Shown here one piece after another: positions 42,717-52,296 of a stretch of 64,000 bases of DNA. Under the pieces are notes generated by a model. That model did not search any database. It had not been told where the DNA came from and saw nothing but the letters and a program-made list of their open reading frames with translations. Source of the stretch: Streptomyces sp. F001 (GTDB taxonomy: Bacteria > Actinomycetota > Actinomycetes > Streptomycetales > Streptomycetaceae); assembly GCF_004187715.1 (NCBI RefSeq), contig NZ_QZWF01000015.1, forward strand, positions 87,433-151,432, in the 5' to 3' direction. The translations under genes were made by a program, and so were the position numbers. The stretch's first letter is position 1. Every line of letters starts with the position of its first letter.

Positions 42717-44111
42717 TCAGGTCCGGCTCGGCTTCCCGTCGCCGTACAGCCAGTCGTCCCAGATCCCGTCGAAGTCCTGGGCCGGGGCTTGCTTCTCGAC
42801 ATACGCCGTGAAGTCCTCGGTGTCCGCGTTGCCGTGGCGGTGGGCGGCGGCCCAGCCGCGGACGATGTCGTGGAAGGTGTCGTCGCCGACCGCCTGCCGG
42901 ATCTTGTGGAGGACCATCGCACCACGCTGGTATACGGGGCTGTCGGAGATGTGCGCGGCGCTCGCCGGTTTTGCGGGTGGGAACGCCCAGAGGTCGTCGT
43001 AGGTGTCCTCACCGTGGTCGTGGAGTGCGTCGAAGATCTGCTGGGCGGTCTCCCCGCCGTGGTCCTCCCCCCAGAGCCATTCGGCGTAGGTGGCGAAGCC
43101 CTCGTTGAGCCACATGTCCTGCCAGGTCCTCGGGGAGACGGAGTCGCCGTACCACTGGTGGGCGAGTTCATGGACGAGGAGCCGGATGCCGGGGGCGCCG
43201 GCGAAGACCGGGCGGCTCTGGGTCTCCAGGGCGTAGTCGGCGTCGCCGGCGCGCTCGACGATCGCGCCGGCGGAGGAGAAGGGGTACGGGCCGAAGCGGT
43301 CCTCGACCCAGGCGAGCACGTCGGGGAAGCGGGCCAGGACCGCGCGGCTCGCCGACGTCTCCGTCGGGTCGACGGCGGTGTACACGGGGAGGCCGTCGCC
43401 GGTGGTGGAGCGGGTGATGTCGTAGCGGCCGACGGCGACGGTGGCGAGGTAGCTCGCCATGGGGGCGGTGGTGCGCCACGTGGAGGTCGTACGGCCGCCG
43501 GTGGTCGTCTCGCTCGTCAGCTCCCCGTTGGAGACGGCCCGCAGGCCCTTCGGGACGGTGACGGCGAGGTCGTACGTCGCCTTGTCGGAGGGGTGGTGGT
43601 TGCCGGGGAACCAGGCCATCGAACCGGTCGGCTGGCCGAGGGCGAGCGCGCCGTCCGCGGTGGGCAGCCAGCCCTCCTCGGAGCCGTCCGGGTCGGTGAT
43701 CGTCACGGGGGTGCCCGAGTAGCGGACCGCCACACGGAACGTGCCTCCCTCGGCGAGGTCGGCGCGGGGGCGGATCGTCAGTTCCTGGCCGGTGCGGTTC
43801 CAGCGGGCGGTGCTGCCGTCGACGGTGACCTGCTCGACGTCCAGGCCCTTGAGGTCGAGGTTGAAGGCGGAGAGGTCCTGGGTGGCACGGGCGGTGATCA
43901 CCGTGCGCCCGGTGAGGTGGCGGGAGGCGGGGGTGTACGCCAGGGTCAGGTCGTAGTGGGTGACGTCGTAGCCGCCGTTGCCGGCCTTCGGGAAGTACGG
44001 GTCGCGGACGCCGGAGCCGCCCGGGGTGCCCTGGGCGCCGCCGGTTCCGCATGCGGGCACGGTCAGGGCGAGGATGAGGACGGCCGGGACAAGGCGGGCG
44101 AAACGGGACAC
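42717..44111 (-). CDS. M1 family metallopeptidase, lipoprotein
   Basis: A 464-residue zinc aminopeptidase-like protein. The lipobox VPAC (Cys near residue 21) suggests anchoring outside the membrane. The N-terminal beta domain (DLTLAYTPASRHLTGRTVI) precedes the catalytic domain with HELAHQWYGD (His314, His318) and the third ligand Glu in WLNEGFATYAEW. At 464 residues it is the short form without the large C-terminal helical domain of PepN. It starts with GTG at 44111, 37 nt from a divergent gene. It may trim peptides outside the cell. Confidence 0.92.
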   Translation of the reverse strand: MSRFARLVPAVLILALTVPACGTGGAQGTPGGSGVRDPYFPKAGNGGYDVTHYDLTLAYTPASRHLTGRTVITARATQDLSAFNLDLKGLDVEQVTVDGSTARWNRTGQELTIRPRADLAEGGTFRVAVRYSGTPVTITDPDGSEEGWLPTADGALALGQPTGSMAWFPGNHHPSDKATYDLAVTVPKGLRAVSNGELTSETTTGGRTTSTWRTTAPMASYLATVAVGRYDITRSTTGDGLPVYTAVDPTETSASRAVLARFPDVLAWVEDRFGPYPFSSAGAIVERAGDADYALETQSRPVFAGAPGIRLLVHELAHQWYGDSVSPRTWQDMWLNEGFATYAEWLWGEDHGGETAQQIFDALHDHGEDTYDDLWAFPPAKPASAAHISDSPVYQRGAMVLHKIRQAVGDDTFHDIVRGWAAAHRHGNADTEDFTAYVEKQAPAQDFDGIWDDWLYGDGKPSRT

Positions 44112-44148
44112 GTCCCAGATCCTATGAGCAGCGTGACACCATCGCTAC

Positions 44149-44649
44149 GTGCTCGACATCGGCTACGCCCTCTCCAACCGGTTCCCGGACCCTCCCCAGA
44201 CCGACTACCGTCGCGCGGACGTACCCGCCCTGCGCCACGATCTGTTCTGCGGTGACGTCTATCTCGCCGACACCAAGACGGACCGGGAGCTGTCCACAGC
44301 CTGGGGATGGGTACCGGTGCTCGACTTCGCGTGGGCGCTGTGCGACATCGTCGAGCAGCTCGACCGCGATCCGGCGGGCTCCCGCGCCGCCCGGCCGCAG
44401 CGGGCGGAGCTGGACTTCACCGAGTCCACCGACCGGATGCTGTTCGAGCGCCGCTTCGGGTGGGTGGACATCGAGTCCGACTGGATGCCGGCCGAGGAGC
44501 CGCCGCTCACCTTCTCCCATGCCGAGCTGCGGCGGGAGGCGCGGGACTTTCTGCACGATCTGATCGCCGACCTGTGCGATCTGCACGAGTCCCTCGCGGA
44601 CAATCCCGCGATCTGGTCGTTGCAGGCGCGGTTTCCGCGGGTGCGGTGA
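44149..44649 (+). CDS. Hypothetical conserved protein
   Basis: A 166-residue soluble protein with no signal peptide. It is rich in Trp and acidic residues; typical stretches are TAWGWVPVLDFAWALCDIVE and FERRFGWVDIESDW. I know such proteins as conserved hypotheticals of Streptomyces without function. GTG at 44149 directly follows the divergent M1 peptidase promoter. A convergent pentapeptide-repeat gene ends 9 nt away. Confidence 0.78.
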   Translation: MLDIGYALSNRFPDPPQTDYRRADVPALRHDLFCGDVYLADTKTDRELSTAWGWVPVLDFAWALCDIVEQLDRDPAGSRAARPQRAELDFTESTDRMLFERRFGWVDIESDWMPAEEPPLTFSHAELRREARDFLHDLIADLCDLHESLADNPAIWSLQARFPRVR

Positions 44650-44658
44650 GTTCTGTGG

Positions 44659-45357
44659 TCACCCTTGTTCGACGCGGATCCCCGCCTCCGCCGCCAACAC
44701 CGGTGCCAGGTCCAGCAGTTGCCCCGTGCTGATCACCGCCCCCGACAGCCGGTCGACTCCCCGGGCGATCTCCAGCGGAGCCGCCCCACGCAGGTCCACG
44801 TCTCTCAGCGTCGCCGCGCTGAGGTCGGCGGCTCTCAGCGCGCAGTCCACGAACTCGACGCGGGTCAGTTCCGCGCCCCCGAAGTCGGGTTCCACCAGGA
44901 CGCAGCCGTCGAAGACGACATCCTTGAGCTGGGCCCGGCGCAGATTCAGGTAGTCGATCTTGCCGCCGCGGATCAGGACGCGTTCGAGGGCGGCGCCGTG
45001 CAGCTGTACGCCGCCCAGGCGGGCGTCTGTCAGTTCGACATCGCGCAGGGTGGACTCCGCCAGGTCGGTGCCGACGCCGCGTGGGGCGGTGAGGACGGAG
45101 TCCAGGATGCGGGCGCGATACAGCCGCGTCTCGTCCAGGGCGCACGCCGTGAGCGCACAGTCCATGAAGCGGGCGCCGCCGCCGTCCTGCCCGGCGAAGT
45201 CCGCGTCCCGGAACTCCAGCCCGTCGTAGTCCCCGTCCGGCTCCAACCCGCCCCCGTCGTACGGCGCCGGCTCCGGCAGCCGCACCTCCGGCCGCCGCGC
45301 CGCCCGCACACCGGACCCACCGCTCCCACCGGCCCTGCCTGTCCCTGTCCTCGCCAT
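44659..45357 (-). CDS. Pentapeptide-repeat protein
   Basis: A 232-residue protein, most of it pentapeptide repeats of A(D/N)LXX type (FRDADFAGQDGGGARFMDCA, LYRARILDSV, LRRAQLKDVVFDG), predicted to form a right-handed square beta-helix from about residue 45 to 210. Some relatives mimic DNA and protect gyrase (MfpA/Qnr), but nothing here proves that role. ATG at 45357; the longer open frame adds a non-family stretch. Confidence 0.88.
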   Translation of the reverse strand: MARTGTGRAGGSGGSGVRAARRPEVRLPEPAPYDGGGLEPDGDYDGLEFRDADFAGQDGGGARFMDCALTACALDETRLYRARILDSVLTAPRGVGTDLAESTLRDVELTDARLGGVQLHGAALERVLIRGGKIDYLNLRRAQLKDVVFDGCVLVEPDFGGAELTRVEFVDCALRAADLSAATLRDVDLRGAAPLEIARGVDRLSGAVISTGQLLDLAPVLAAEAGIRVEQG

Positions 45358-45519
45358 GGCCCCATGCTGCACCCCGCCACTGACAATCAGCGTGAGCTGG
45401 GAAAACCTCACCAGGGAGCGCCGCCCGCCGAGCCCGCCGGCCTCCCGATGTCACATTCGCGGCCCCTCGATCCGTCGTACTCGTGAAAGAGGCGACCCGA
45501 GCAGAGGGAGACCCCACAC

Positions 45520-46689
45520 ATGCACCGCATCACCGTCATCGGCGGCGGTTTCGCCGGCCTCACCGCAGCCATCACCGCCGCCGAGGCGGGCGCCAAGGTC
45601 ACCGTGTACGAAGCCCACCACACCCTGGGCGGGCGGGCCCGGACCGCCGAGGGCACGTACCGCACGAACGAGGGCCCGCACGCCCTCTACAACGGCGGCC
45701 CGCACTGGGCGTGGCTCGAGCAGCGGGACCTCATCGGCCCCGTGGCGACCGTCCCGCCCCTGGAGGCCGCCAGGCTGCGGCTGCGCCACCGGGGCACCCT
45801 GCGCCGTACCCCGCCGTTCGCCATGCTCAAGCTGCTGCGCCGCGGCGCCCGGCACGCCCCCGTCGACGTCGACTTCCTGACCTGGGCCACCGAACAGGCG
45901 GGCGAGGAGGGCGCGCGGGCCGCCGCCCACTACGCCGCCGTCGCCCTGTTCCACCACGACCCCGGCGCGCTGTCCGCGGCGTTCGTCCAGGAGCGGCTGC
46001 GCCGCGCCACCAAGCTGCCGCCCGAGGCGCACTATCCGCGCGGCGGCTGGGCGAACGTGATCGACCGGATGGCCGGCCACGCCTGGAATCTGGGTGTCCG
46101 GATGGAGACCCTGTCCCGCGTCGACACCCTGCCCACCGACACGCCGGTCGTCGTGGCCACCTCCCTGGACGCCGCCCGCCGCCTTCTCGGCGACGCCTCC
46201 CTGACCTGGCCGAGCGGCCGTACGGCACTCATCGACCTCGCCGTGCGTACCCGGCGCGGCGACGCCTTCGTGGTGTCCGACCTGGACGCGCCCGGCTGGC
46301 TCGAACGCTTCACGGCGCAGGACCGCACCCTCGCCCCGGCGGGCGAGCAGCTGATCCAGGGTCAGATCCCGATCGCCCCGCACGAGTCCCGCGCCGACGG
46401 CATCGCCCGCGCCGAGCAGCTTCTCGACCTCGGCTTCACCGGCTGGCGCGAGCGCGTCACCTGGCGGCGGGAGGCGGTCGCGAACGGCCGTACCGGAGCC
46501 GTCGACCTGCCCGGCACCACCTGGCGGGACCGGCCCGCCGTGGACCGCGGCGACGGCGTGTACCTGGCGGGCGATCAGGTCGCGGCGCCGGGTGTGCTGT
46601 CGGAGGTGTCCTTCAACAGCGCCCTGACCGCCGTGTCCCTGGCGCTGGGGCAGCGCGGCCGGCAGCCGCTTGACCTCAAGCAAGCTTGA
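45520..46689 (+). CDS. FAD-dependent amine oxidase / phytoene desaturase-like protein
   Basis: A 389-residue flavoprotein. The N-terminal FAD loop is TVIGGGFAGLTAAITAAEAG followed by YEAHHTLGGRART, typical of the flavin amine oxidase/phytoene desaturase fold. The C-terminal FAD block is GDGVYLAGDQVAAPGVL. ATG at 45520 has CAGAGGGAG upstream. No carotenoid genes are adjacent, so the substrate is open. The next gene, a quinone-type oxidoreductase, follows by 67 nt on the same strand. Confidence 0.88.
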   Translation: MHRITVIGGGFAGLTAAITAAEAGAKVTVYEAHHTLGGRARTAEGTYRTNEGPHALYNGGPHWAWLEQRDLIGPVATVPPLEAARLRLRHRGTLRRTPPFAMLKLLRRGARHAPVDVDFLTWATEQAGEEGARAAAHYAAVALFHHDPGALSAAFVQERLRRATKLPPEAHYPRGGWANVIDRMAGHAWNLGVRMETLSRVDTLPTDTPVVVATSLDAARRLLGDASLTWPSGRTALIDLAVRTRRGDAFVVSDLDAPGWLERFTAQDRTLAPAGEQLIQGQIPIAPHESRADGIARAEQLLDLGFTGWRERVTWRREAVANGRTGAVDLPGTTWRDRPAVDRGDGVYLAGDQVAAPGVLSEVSFNSALTAVSLALGQRGRQPLDLKQA

Positions 46690-46756
46690 GGGTGAAGGGT
46701 GGGGGCGCCACCACAGAAGAAGCACCACGGAAGAAGCACCACGGAAGGGACCTCAT

Positions 46757-47728
46757 ATGCGCGCCATCCGCCTCCACGCCTTCGGCCCGGCCGAGAACCT
46801 GACCCTCGAAGAGGTCGAGGACCCGGTGCCGGGCCCCGGCCAGGTCCGTGTCGCCGTCGCCGCGGCCGGCGTGCACCTGCTGGACACGGCGATCCGGGCG
46901 GGCCACCAGGGCCCCGGCCCCGCCCCCACGCTGCCGACCGTGCCCGGCCGTGAGGTGGCCGGCGTCGTCGAGTCCCTCGGCGAGGGCACGGACGAGACCT
47001 GGCTCGGCAAACGGGTCGTCGCCCACCTCGGCTTCGTTCCCGGCGGCTATGCGGAACTCGCCGTCACCGACGCCGACCGGCTGCACGAGATCCCGGCGAA
47101 CCTCGACTTCGCGCAGGCCGTCGCCATGATCGGCACGGGCCGTACGACGATGGGGATCGTGCAGTTCGCCGAGCCGGGCCCGGACGACGTGGTCGTGATC
47201 CCGGCCGCCGCCGGCGGCATCGGCACCCTGCTCGTGCAGTACGCCAGGAACGCCGGCGCCACCGTCGTCGGCCTCGCCGGCGGCCCGGAGAAGACATCCC
47301 GGGTCGCCGCGAACGGCGCCGACCTGGCCGTCGACTACAAGGACCCGGCCTGGCCCGAGAAGGTCCAGGCCTACGACGGCAAGGTCACCGTCGTGTACGA
47401 CGGCGTCGGCGGCGACACCGCCCGTACGGCCGTCGGCATGCTCGCCCCCGGCGGCCGGCACATCGTGTTCGGCTGGTCGGCCGAGGGCATCCAGGGCGGC
47501 GAGCCGCTGGTCGTCGAGGGCGTCACGGAGCAGGTCCTCGGCCCGGTGATGCTGGAGAAGGCGGGCGGCCCCAACCCCCTGCGCACCCTCGAACTCCGGG
47601 CCCTCACCGAGGCCGCCGAGGGCCGTCTCGTCCCGGCCGTGCACCGCTTCCCGCTCGCCGAGGCGGCGGCCGCGCACCGGGCCCTGGAGGCCCGCGGAAC
47701 GACCGGCAAAGTCGTCCTGGAGCCATGA
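46757..47728 (+). CDS. Zinc-free medium-chain oxidoreductase (quinone oxidoreductase type)
   Basis: A 323-residue MDR-family enzyme: N-terminal GroES-like domain (LEEVEDPVPGPGQVRVAVAA) and an NADPH-binding domain with AAAGGIGTLLVQYARNAGA. Zinc-ligand residues of alcohol dehydrogenases are missing, so it is of the QOR type, reducing quinones or enones. ATG at 46757 has AAGGGA upstream; a tandem 15-base repeat (about 46712-46742) precedes it. Its stop overlaps the following MFS transporter start by ATGA. Confidence 0.9.
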   Translation: MRAIRLHAFGPAENLTLEEVEDPVPGPGQVRVAVAAAGVHLLDTAIRAGHQGPGPAPTLPTVPGREVAGVVESLGEGTDETWLGKRVVAHLGFVPGGYAELAVTDADRLHEIPANLDFAQAVAMIGTGRTTMGIVQFAEPGPDDVVVIPAAAGGIGTLLVQYARNAGATVVGLAGGPEKTSRVAANGADLAVDYKDPAWPEKVQAYDGKVTVVYDGVGGDTARTAVGMLAPGGRHIVFGWSAEGIQGGEPLVVEGVTEQVLGPVMLEKAGGPNPLRTLELRALTEAAEGRLVPAVHRFPLAEAAAAHRALEARGTTGKVVLEP

Positions 47729-49296
47729 CACGGCACCATCGGACCTCGGTGCAATACACCGCAAAACACCCCGGTTCATGGTCTTCTGGCCGGATGAGTG
47801 CCTCCCGGACGGCTGAAGCCGGCGCATCCGTGGACCCCGACCCCCGCCGCTGGTGGGGGTTGATGGTGATCGCCCTCGCACAGCTGATGGTCGTCCTCGA
47901 CGCCACCATCGTGAACATCGCGCTCCCCTCCGCACAGCGCGACCTGGACATGTCCGACGGCAACCGCCAGTGGGTCATCACGTCCTACACCCTGGCGTTC
48001 GGCGGTCTGCTCCTGCTCGGTGGCCGCGTCGCCGACCTGATCGGCCGCAAACGCACCTTCGTCATCGGGCTCGTCGGCTTCGCCACCGCCTCCGCGTTCG
48101 GCGGCGCCGCCGCGAACGCCGGCATGCTGTTCGGCGCCCGCGCCCTCCAGGGCGTCTTCGCCGCGGTCCTCGCCCCCTCCGCGCTGAGCCTGCTCACCAC
48201 GACGTTCACCGACCCCCGGGAACGCGGACGGGCCTTCAGCATCTACGGCACCCTGGCCGCCAGCGGCTCCGCGATCGGCTTCATGGTCGGCGGGCTGCTC
48301 ACCGAGTACATGAACTGGCGTTGGTGCCTCTACGTCAACGTGCCCATCGCGGTCCTCGCGGTCGCCGGCGCCTTCGCCCTGCTCCAGGACAGCCCCCGCC
48401 ACGCGGGCGCCCGCCTGGACGTGCCCGGTGTCCTGCTGGGCTGCGGCGGCCTGGTGGCGATCGTGCACGGCTTCGGCGAGGCGGAGTCCCGAGGCTGGTC
48501 GGACCCGATGGTCCTCGGCCTGTTCGCGGGCGGCGTGGTCCTCGTGGCCGTCTTCGTGTGGTGGCAGACCAGGGCGTCCGTGCCGCTGCTGCCCTTGCAC
48601 ATCATCAAGGACCGCGACCGCGCGGGCTGCTACCTGACCATGATGCTGGCCGTCATGGGCATGTTCGGCATGTTCCTGTTCCTGACCTACTACCTGCAGA
48701 CTGTCCTCGACTACACCCCCGTGCAGACGGGTCTGGCGTTCCTCCCGCTCACGGCGTCGATCCTCATCGGCTCCACCCAGATCGCGGCCCGCCTGCTCCA
48801 GCACGTGCCGCCCCGTCTGCTCCTGGCCCCCGGCATGCTCCTGGCCGCCTCCGGCATGCTGTTCCTCACCCAGATCACCGTGCACTCCGCGTACGCCACC
48901 GACATCCTCCCCGCACTGATCCCGATGGGCCTCGGCATGGGCCTGACCTTCACGCCGGTCTTCTCCACGGCAACCGCCGGCGTCGCCCCGCACGACTCGG
49001 GCGTCACCTCGGCCGGCGTCAACACCGCACAGCAGGTGGGCGGTTCCATCGGGACGGCCCTGTTCAACACCATCGCCACCACCAGCAGCACGACCTACAT
49101 CGCCGCGCACCTCACCGGCGCCGCCCGACGCGCCGAGGTGACCCGCGAGGGCATCGTCCACGGCTACACCGTCGCCATCCGGTGCGCCGTCGGCATCATG
49201 CTCCTGGCCGGTCTGGTGGCAGTCCTGATGATCACGGCGAAGTCTCCGAAAAGCCGTGCGGCGGCCCAGCCCCCGGTACCGGAGTCGGTCGCCTGA
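47725..49296 (+). CDS. MFS drug transporter, DHA2 (14-helix) type
   Basis: A membrane protein of up to 523 residues with about 14 helices, of the EmrB/QacA group using the proton gradient to export drugs. Motif A is GGRVADLIGRKRTF, motif C lies in AIGFMVGGLLTEYMNWRW, and the D1 motif is VVLDATIVNIALPS. ATG at 47725 overlaps the oxidoreductase stop; ATG 69 nt later could also serve. The coupling suggests that the enzyme acts on, or makes, the exported compound. No regulator adjoins. Confidence 0.9.
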   Translation: MTRHHRTSVQYTAKHPGSWSSGRMSASRTAEAGASVDPDPRRWWGLMVIALAQLMVVLDATIVNIALPSAQRDLDMSDGNRQWVITSYTLAFGGLLLLGGRVADLIGRKRTFVIGLVGFATASAFGGAAANAGMLFGARALQGVFAAVLAPSALSLLTTTFTDPRERGRAFSIYGTLAASGSAIGFMVGGLLTEYMNWRWCLYVNVPIAVLAVAGAFALLQDSPRHAGARLDVPGVLLGCGGLVAIVHGFGEAESRGWSDPMVLGLFAGGVVLVAVFVWWQTRASVPLLPLHIIKDRDRAGCYLTMMLAVMGMFGMFLFLTYYLQTVLDYTPVQTGLAFLPLTASILIGSTQIAARLLQHVPPRLLLAPGMLLAASGMLFLTQITVHSAYATDILPALIPMGLGMGLTFTPVFSTATAGVAPHDSGVTSAGVNTAQQVGGSIGTALFNTIATTSSTTYIAAHLTGAARRAEVTREGIVHGYTVAIRCAVGIMLLAGLVAVLMITAKSPKSRAAAQPPVPESVA

Positions 49297-49330
49297 GCCG
49301 ACCGCCCGGCAGCAGCGTTAGGGTCGGACG

Positions 49331-50209
49331 GTGATCGAGATTCCGGACGGACTGGCGGCGGCGCAGGCGAAGTTCAACGGCGAGGCGGGCCAGGACTTCA
49401 TCGCCCGGCTGCCGGAGCTGGCGGCCGCCTTCCTGGACCGCTGGGAACTGGGGCTCGACGGCCGCCCGATGCACGGTGTGGCCGCCCTGGTCCTGCCGGT
49501 GCTCCGCGCCGACGGCAGCCCGGCCGTGCTGAAGCTGCAACTCCTGGACGAGGAGAGCGAGGGCGAGCCGGTCGCGCTGCGGGTGTGGGACGGCGACGGG
49601 GTGGTACGGCTCCTCGACCACGACCCGGACACCGGCACGATGCTCCTCGAACGCCTCGACCCCGCCCGCATGCTGGCCCACGTCCCCGACACCCGCGAGG
49701 CCGTCCTGGTCATCGCCCGCATGCTGGCCCACCTGACCTCCGTACCGGCACCGGACGGCATGCGGCGGCTCGGTGACATCGCGCGGGCGATGCTGGAGCA
49801 GACGCCGCGGGCGCTGGAGCGGATCCCGGACCCGCAGGCCCGCGGGCTGCTCGCCGACTGCGCGGCCGCCGTACGGGAGGTCGTCGACGAGCCCGGCGAC
49901 CGGCTTCTGCACTGGGACCTGCACTACGAGAACGTCCTGGCCTCCGACCGCGCCCCCTGGCTCGCCATCGACCCCAAGCCCCTCGCCGGCGACCCCGGGT
50001 TCGACCTGCTGCCCGCCATCGACAACCGCTTCGACGCCGCCGACATCGTCTGGCGTTTCGACGCGATGACCGACGTCATGGGGCTGGACCGGGCGCGGGC
50101 CCGGGCCTGGACGCTGGGACGGGTGCTGCAGAACTGCCTGTGGGAGATCGAGGACGGCCGGCCGCTGGAGGAGGACCAGCTGGAGATCGCACGCCGGCTG
50201 CGCGGTTAG
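49331..50209 (+). CDS. Aminoglycoside phosphotransferase, APH(6) streptomycin-kinase type
   Basis: A 292-residue kinase-fold protein. The catalytic loop is LLHWDLHYENVL (Asp near residue 197), with the metal-binding AIDPKPLAGDPGFDL after it, as in streptomycin 6-kinases and hydroxyurea phosphotransferases. The N-terminal lobe Lys is in VLKLQLL. Streptomyces carry several such genes, so resistance to streptomycin is possible but not shown. GTG at 49331. Its 3' end overlaps the convergent HExxH gene by 4 nt. Confidence 0.87.
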   Translation: MIEIPDGLAAAQAKFNGEAGQDFIARLPELAAAFLDRWELGLDGRPMHGVAALVLPVLRADGSPAVLKLQLLDEESEGEPVALRVWDGDGVVRLLDHDPDTGTMLLERLDPARMLAHVPDTREAVLVIARMLAHLTSVPAPDGMRRLGDIARAMLEQTPRALERIPDPQARGLLADCAAAVREVVDEPGDRLLHWDLHYENVLASDRAPWLAIDPKPLAGDPGFDLLPAIDNRFDAADIVWRFDAMTDVMGLDRARARAWTLGRVLQNCLWEIEDGRPLEEDQLEIARRLRG

Positions 50210-51930
50210 GGCGTCTCCGGCGCGAGCATCCGGCCCAGCTCCAGCGGGTCGGCACGTCCGTCGAGTTCGGTGTGCAGGGCCGCGGCCAGCTCCGGGTGGG
50301 CGAGCAGTCCCTCGCCGGCGGGGTCCCCTTCGGCCCGGGCGGCGAGTCCCAGCCCCACCCAGGTCTCGGGGTCGCCCTCGCCACGGACGATGCGCGCGTG
50401 GCAGGCGCGCAGCGCCTCGGCCGTACGGCCCGTGACGAGGTCGATGTCCTCGGGCCGCGCCCCGCTCACCGTGGCACCGGGGTCGTCCCGCAGCCGCTCG
50501 AACCCGTCCGGGTCCGCCAGCAGCCACCTCGTCAGCACCGCCCGTGTGTCGAAGCCGCGCACCGGCCGCCCCGGGACGAGCGTCGGCCCGTGACCCGGCG
50601 CGACGGGCGGGGCCTCGTGGGGCCAGGCCGCCGCAAGGGACCGGACGGTGCCGCGGTCGGGTCGCAGGTGATACGCCCGCCAGGTCGCGCGGTGGTCCGC
50701 GATCGCGAGGTCGGCCGCGGCGCGGGCCCGCCCGTCCACCGGCTCCACGAGCCACGGCTCCAGCCGCCCGGCGAGCTCGGCCACCAGGCGCCGCCCCAGG
50801 TCGGTGAGCCCGTCCGACCGGCCGACGGTGCCCAGTGCGTGCGCCGTCTGGGCGCGCCACAGCGCGTATTCGAACCGCCCGAGCGGATGGTCGCGCCGCC
50901 GCCAGAAGGCGGTGACTCCGAAGAACGCGTACACCCCTTGGAGCAGCCCGCCCAACGGCCGGGGGTCGTCCCGCCAGGGGGCGTAGTACAGCCGGGCGTC
51001 CTGGTCCTCGTACAGGGTGAACAGGTGCATGAACGCGCTGAGTTTGTTGTGCTGGAACTCGTGCACCAGCGTCGAGGCGAACTGCTCGCCGTCGTCGGGG
51101 ACCGACGCCACCGCCGTGCCGAAGGCGTCGCCGGAGGAGGCGCTGTGCGGCCGGAACCGCTCGGAGCGCGGGCGGGGCACGACGGACACCAGTCCGTCGG
51201 CCAGCGCCCGGGCCTCGTCGCGGTCGGTGGCGTGCAGGATGTCCCAGGCCGAGCCGAACAGCTCCTGCCACTCGACGGCGGAGTCGAGCGGCTCGGGAAC
51301 GCCGGGCGTGCGCAGGGCGCGATACGGGTCGATGTCGTCCAGGAGCAGCGTGCGTCCGTCGGCGCGCAGTCCGGCCGGGGCGTGCCAGTCCGGTCCGCCC
51401 AGCCGACGGCCCGCGACCCGTACGTCCCCGTCGCGGGCGGAGACCTCGGCGACGGTCCAGTCCGGACTGCCGGGCACCCGCATGGCCCCGAGCGCGGGGA
51501 GCACGGCCCAGCCGTGCCGGACCGGGATGTGGGTACGGAACTCCAGGCCGGCGCGGACCGCAGCGCTCGCCGCGAGTGCGTGCAGGTGCCCTGTCTCCGC
51601 CCACAGAGGCGCATGGTGGTCGACGGTGCCGCGCAGCCGGCGCAGTGTGTGCGCTGCCCACATGCCGACGGCCGGATAGGACAGCAGCCGCTCCACCTCC
51701 GGCGCGGCCACGGTCCAGGCCCGCGACAACAGCCGCCAGCCCTCGGCGAGCGGAGGCAGCGGACCGGTCGGTGCCGTCGCCGCCGCGTCCAGCAGCGCCC
51801 GTACGACGAGCAGCCGCCAGCTGCGCTCGCTCGCGCGCAGGGCGTCCACCGTCTCGGGGCCTCCCCCGCCGCCCAGCAGTTCGTCGAACGACTGCGGTGA
51901 CAGGACGTGGGGCCGGGCCGTCTGGTGCAT
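50206..51930 (-). CDS. HExxH peptide beta-hydroxylase-type protein, copy 1
   Basis: A 574-residue protein of the HExxH family found with FxSxx-COOH RiPP systems (recently annotated, from memory, as 2-oxoglutarate-dependent HExxH peptide beta-hydroxylases). The motif LVHEFQHNKL is at residues 288-297 (His290, His294), preceded by FRPHSASSGDAFG and followed by APWRDDPRPLGGLLQG, the most conserved blocks. The final third is helical. It probably modifies the 56-residue peptide encoded 9 nt upstream on the same strand. A paralogue with the same blocks lies at 54034. Cellular role unknown. Confidence 0.88.
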   Translation of the reverse strand: MHQTARPHVLSPQSFDELLGGGGGPETVDALRASERSWRLLVVRALLDAAATAPTGPLPPLAEGWRLLSRAWTVAAPEVERLLSYPAVGMWAAHTLRRLRGTVDHHAPLWAETGHLHALAASAAVRAGLEFRTHIPVRHGWAVLPALGAMRVPGSPDWTVAEVSARDGDVRVAGRRLGGPDWHAPAGLRADGRTLLLDDIDPYRALRTPGVPEPLDSAVEWQELFGSAWDILHATDRDEARALADGLVSVVPRPRSERFRPHSASSGDAFGTAVASVPDDGEQFASTLVHEFQHNKLSAFMHLFTLYEDQDARLYYAPWRDDPRPLGGLLQGVYAFFGVTAFWRRRDHPLGRFEYALWRAQTAHALGTVGRSDGLTDLGRRLVAELAGRLEPWLVEPVDGRARAAADLAIADHRATWRAYHLRPDRGTVRSLAAAWPHEAPPVAPGHGPTLVPGRPVRGFDTRAVLTRWLLADPDGFERLRDDPGATVSGARPEDIDLVTGRTAEALRACHARIVRGEGDPETWVGLGLAARAEGDPAGEGLLAHPELAAALHTELDGRADPLELGRMLAPETP

Positions 51931-51939
51931 GGAGGGTGC

Positions 51940-52110
51940 CTATTCGTCGCGCTGTGGGTTGTAGCCGCCGAGGCTGCCGGCCGGGTCGTCGATACGGCTG
52001 AGCAGGCGCCGCATGGAGCCCTCGGCGGGCGGCAGGTCCAGGGCCGGCCAGAGGTCCAACGGGACGCCGCTGAGATCGATCAGCTCCGACTCGACTCCGG
52101 ACTTCTCCAT
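51940..52110 (-). CDS. FxsA-like precursor peptide A (56 aa)
   Basis: A short frame from ATG at 52110 to TAG at 51940, 9 nt before HExxH copy 1. It has a leader with VESELIDLSGVPLDLW and a C-terminal part PAGSLGGYNPQRDE. The leader lines up with peptide B (VESSLVDLAGVSLETL) and with the DL-GV-L pattern of FxSxx-COOH peptides, but the tail lacks an F-x-S-x-x ending. Third positions are G/C-rich. A G-rich ribosome site (GGGGA) is about 13 bases upstream of the ATG. It is probably the substrate of the neighbouring enzyme; the modified residues are unknown. Confidence 0.8.
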   Translation of the reverse strand: MEKSGVESELIDLSGVPLDLWPALDLPPAEGSMRRLLSRIDDPAGSLGGYNPQRDE

Positions 52111-52296
52111 GACGCCGTCCCCATGACAGTGGAAGTGAATGATGCGAACAATGCCCGATATATGCCGCTACCGTACGGTTTCGACACTTTCCAGGCTGCT
52201 GGATGACCCTAATGCATCCGCGGCGTCACACAGATCCAGGAATGCGGAATGCACCCGGATCGAGTGAAGGAAAGGCGGTCCGGGTAGGGACCGGAC

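Noticed and set aside
52123..52206. 27-residue plus-strand frame between peptide A and trypco2
   Set aside because: Codon third positions are A/T-rich, unlike all genes here, and it overlaps the likely promoter of peptide A. It better fits promoter DNA.
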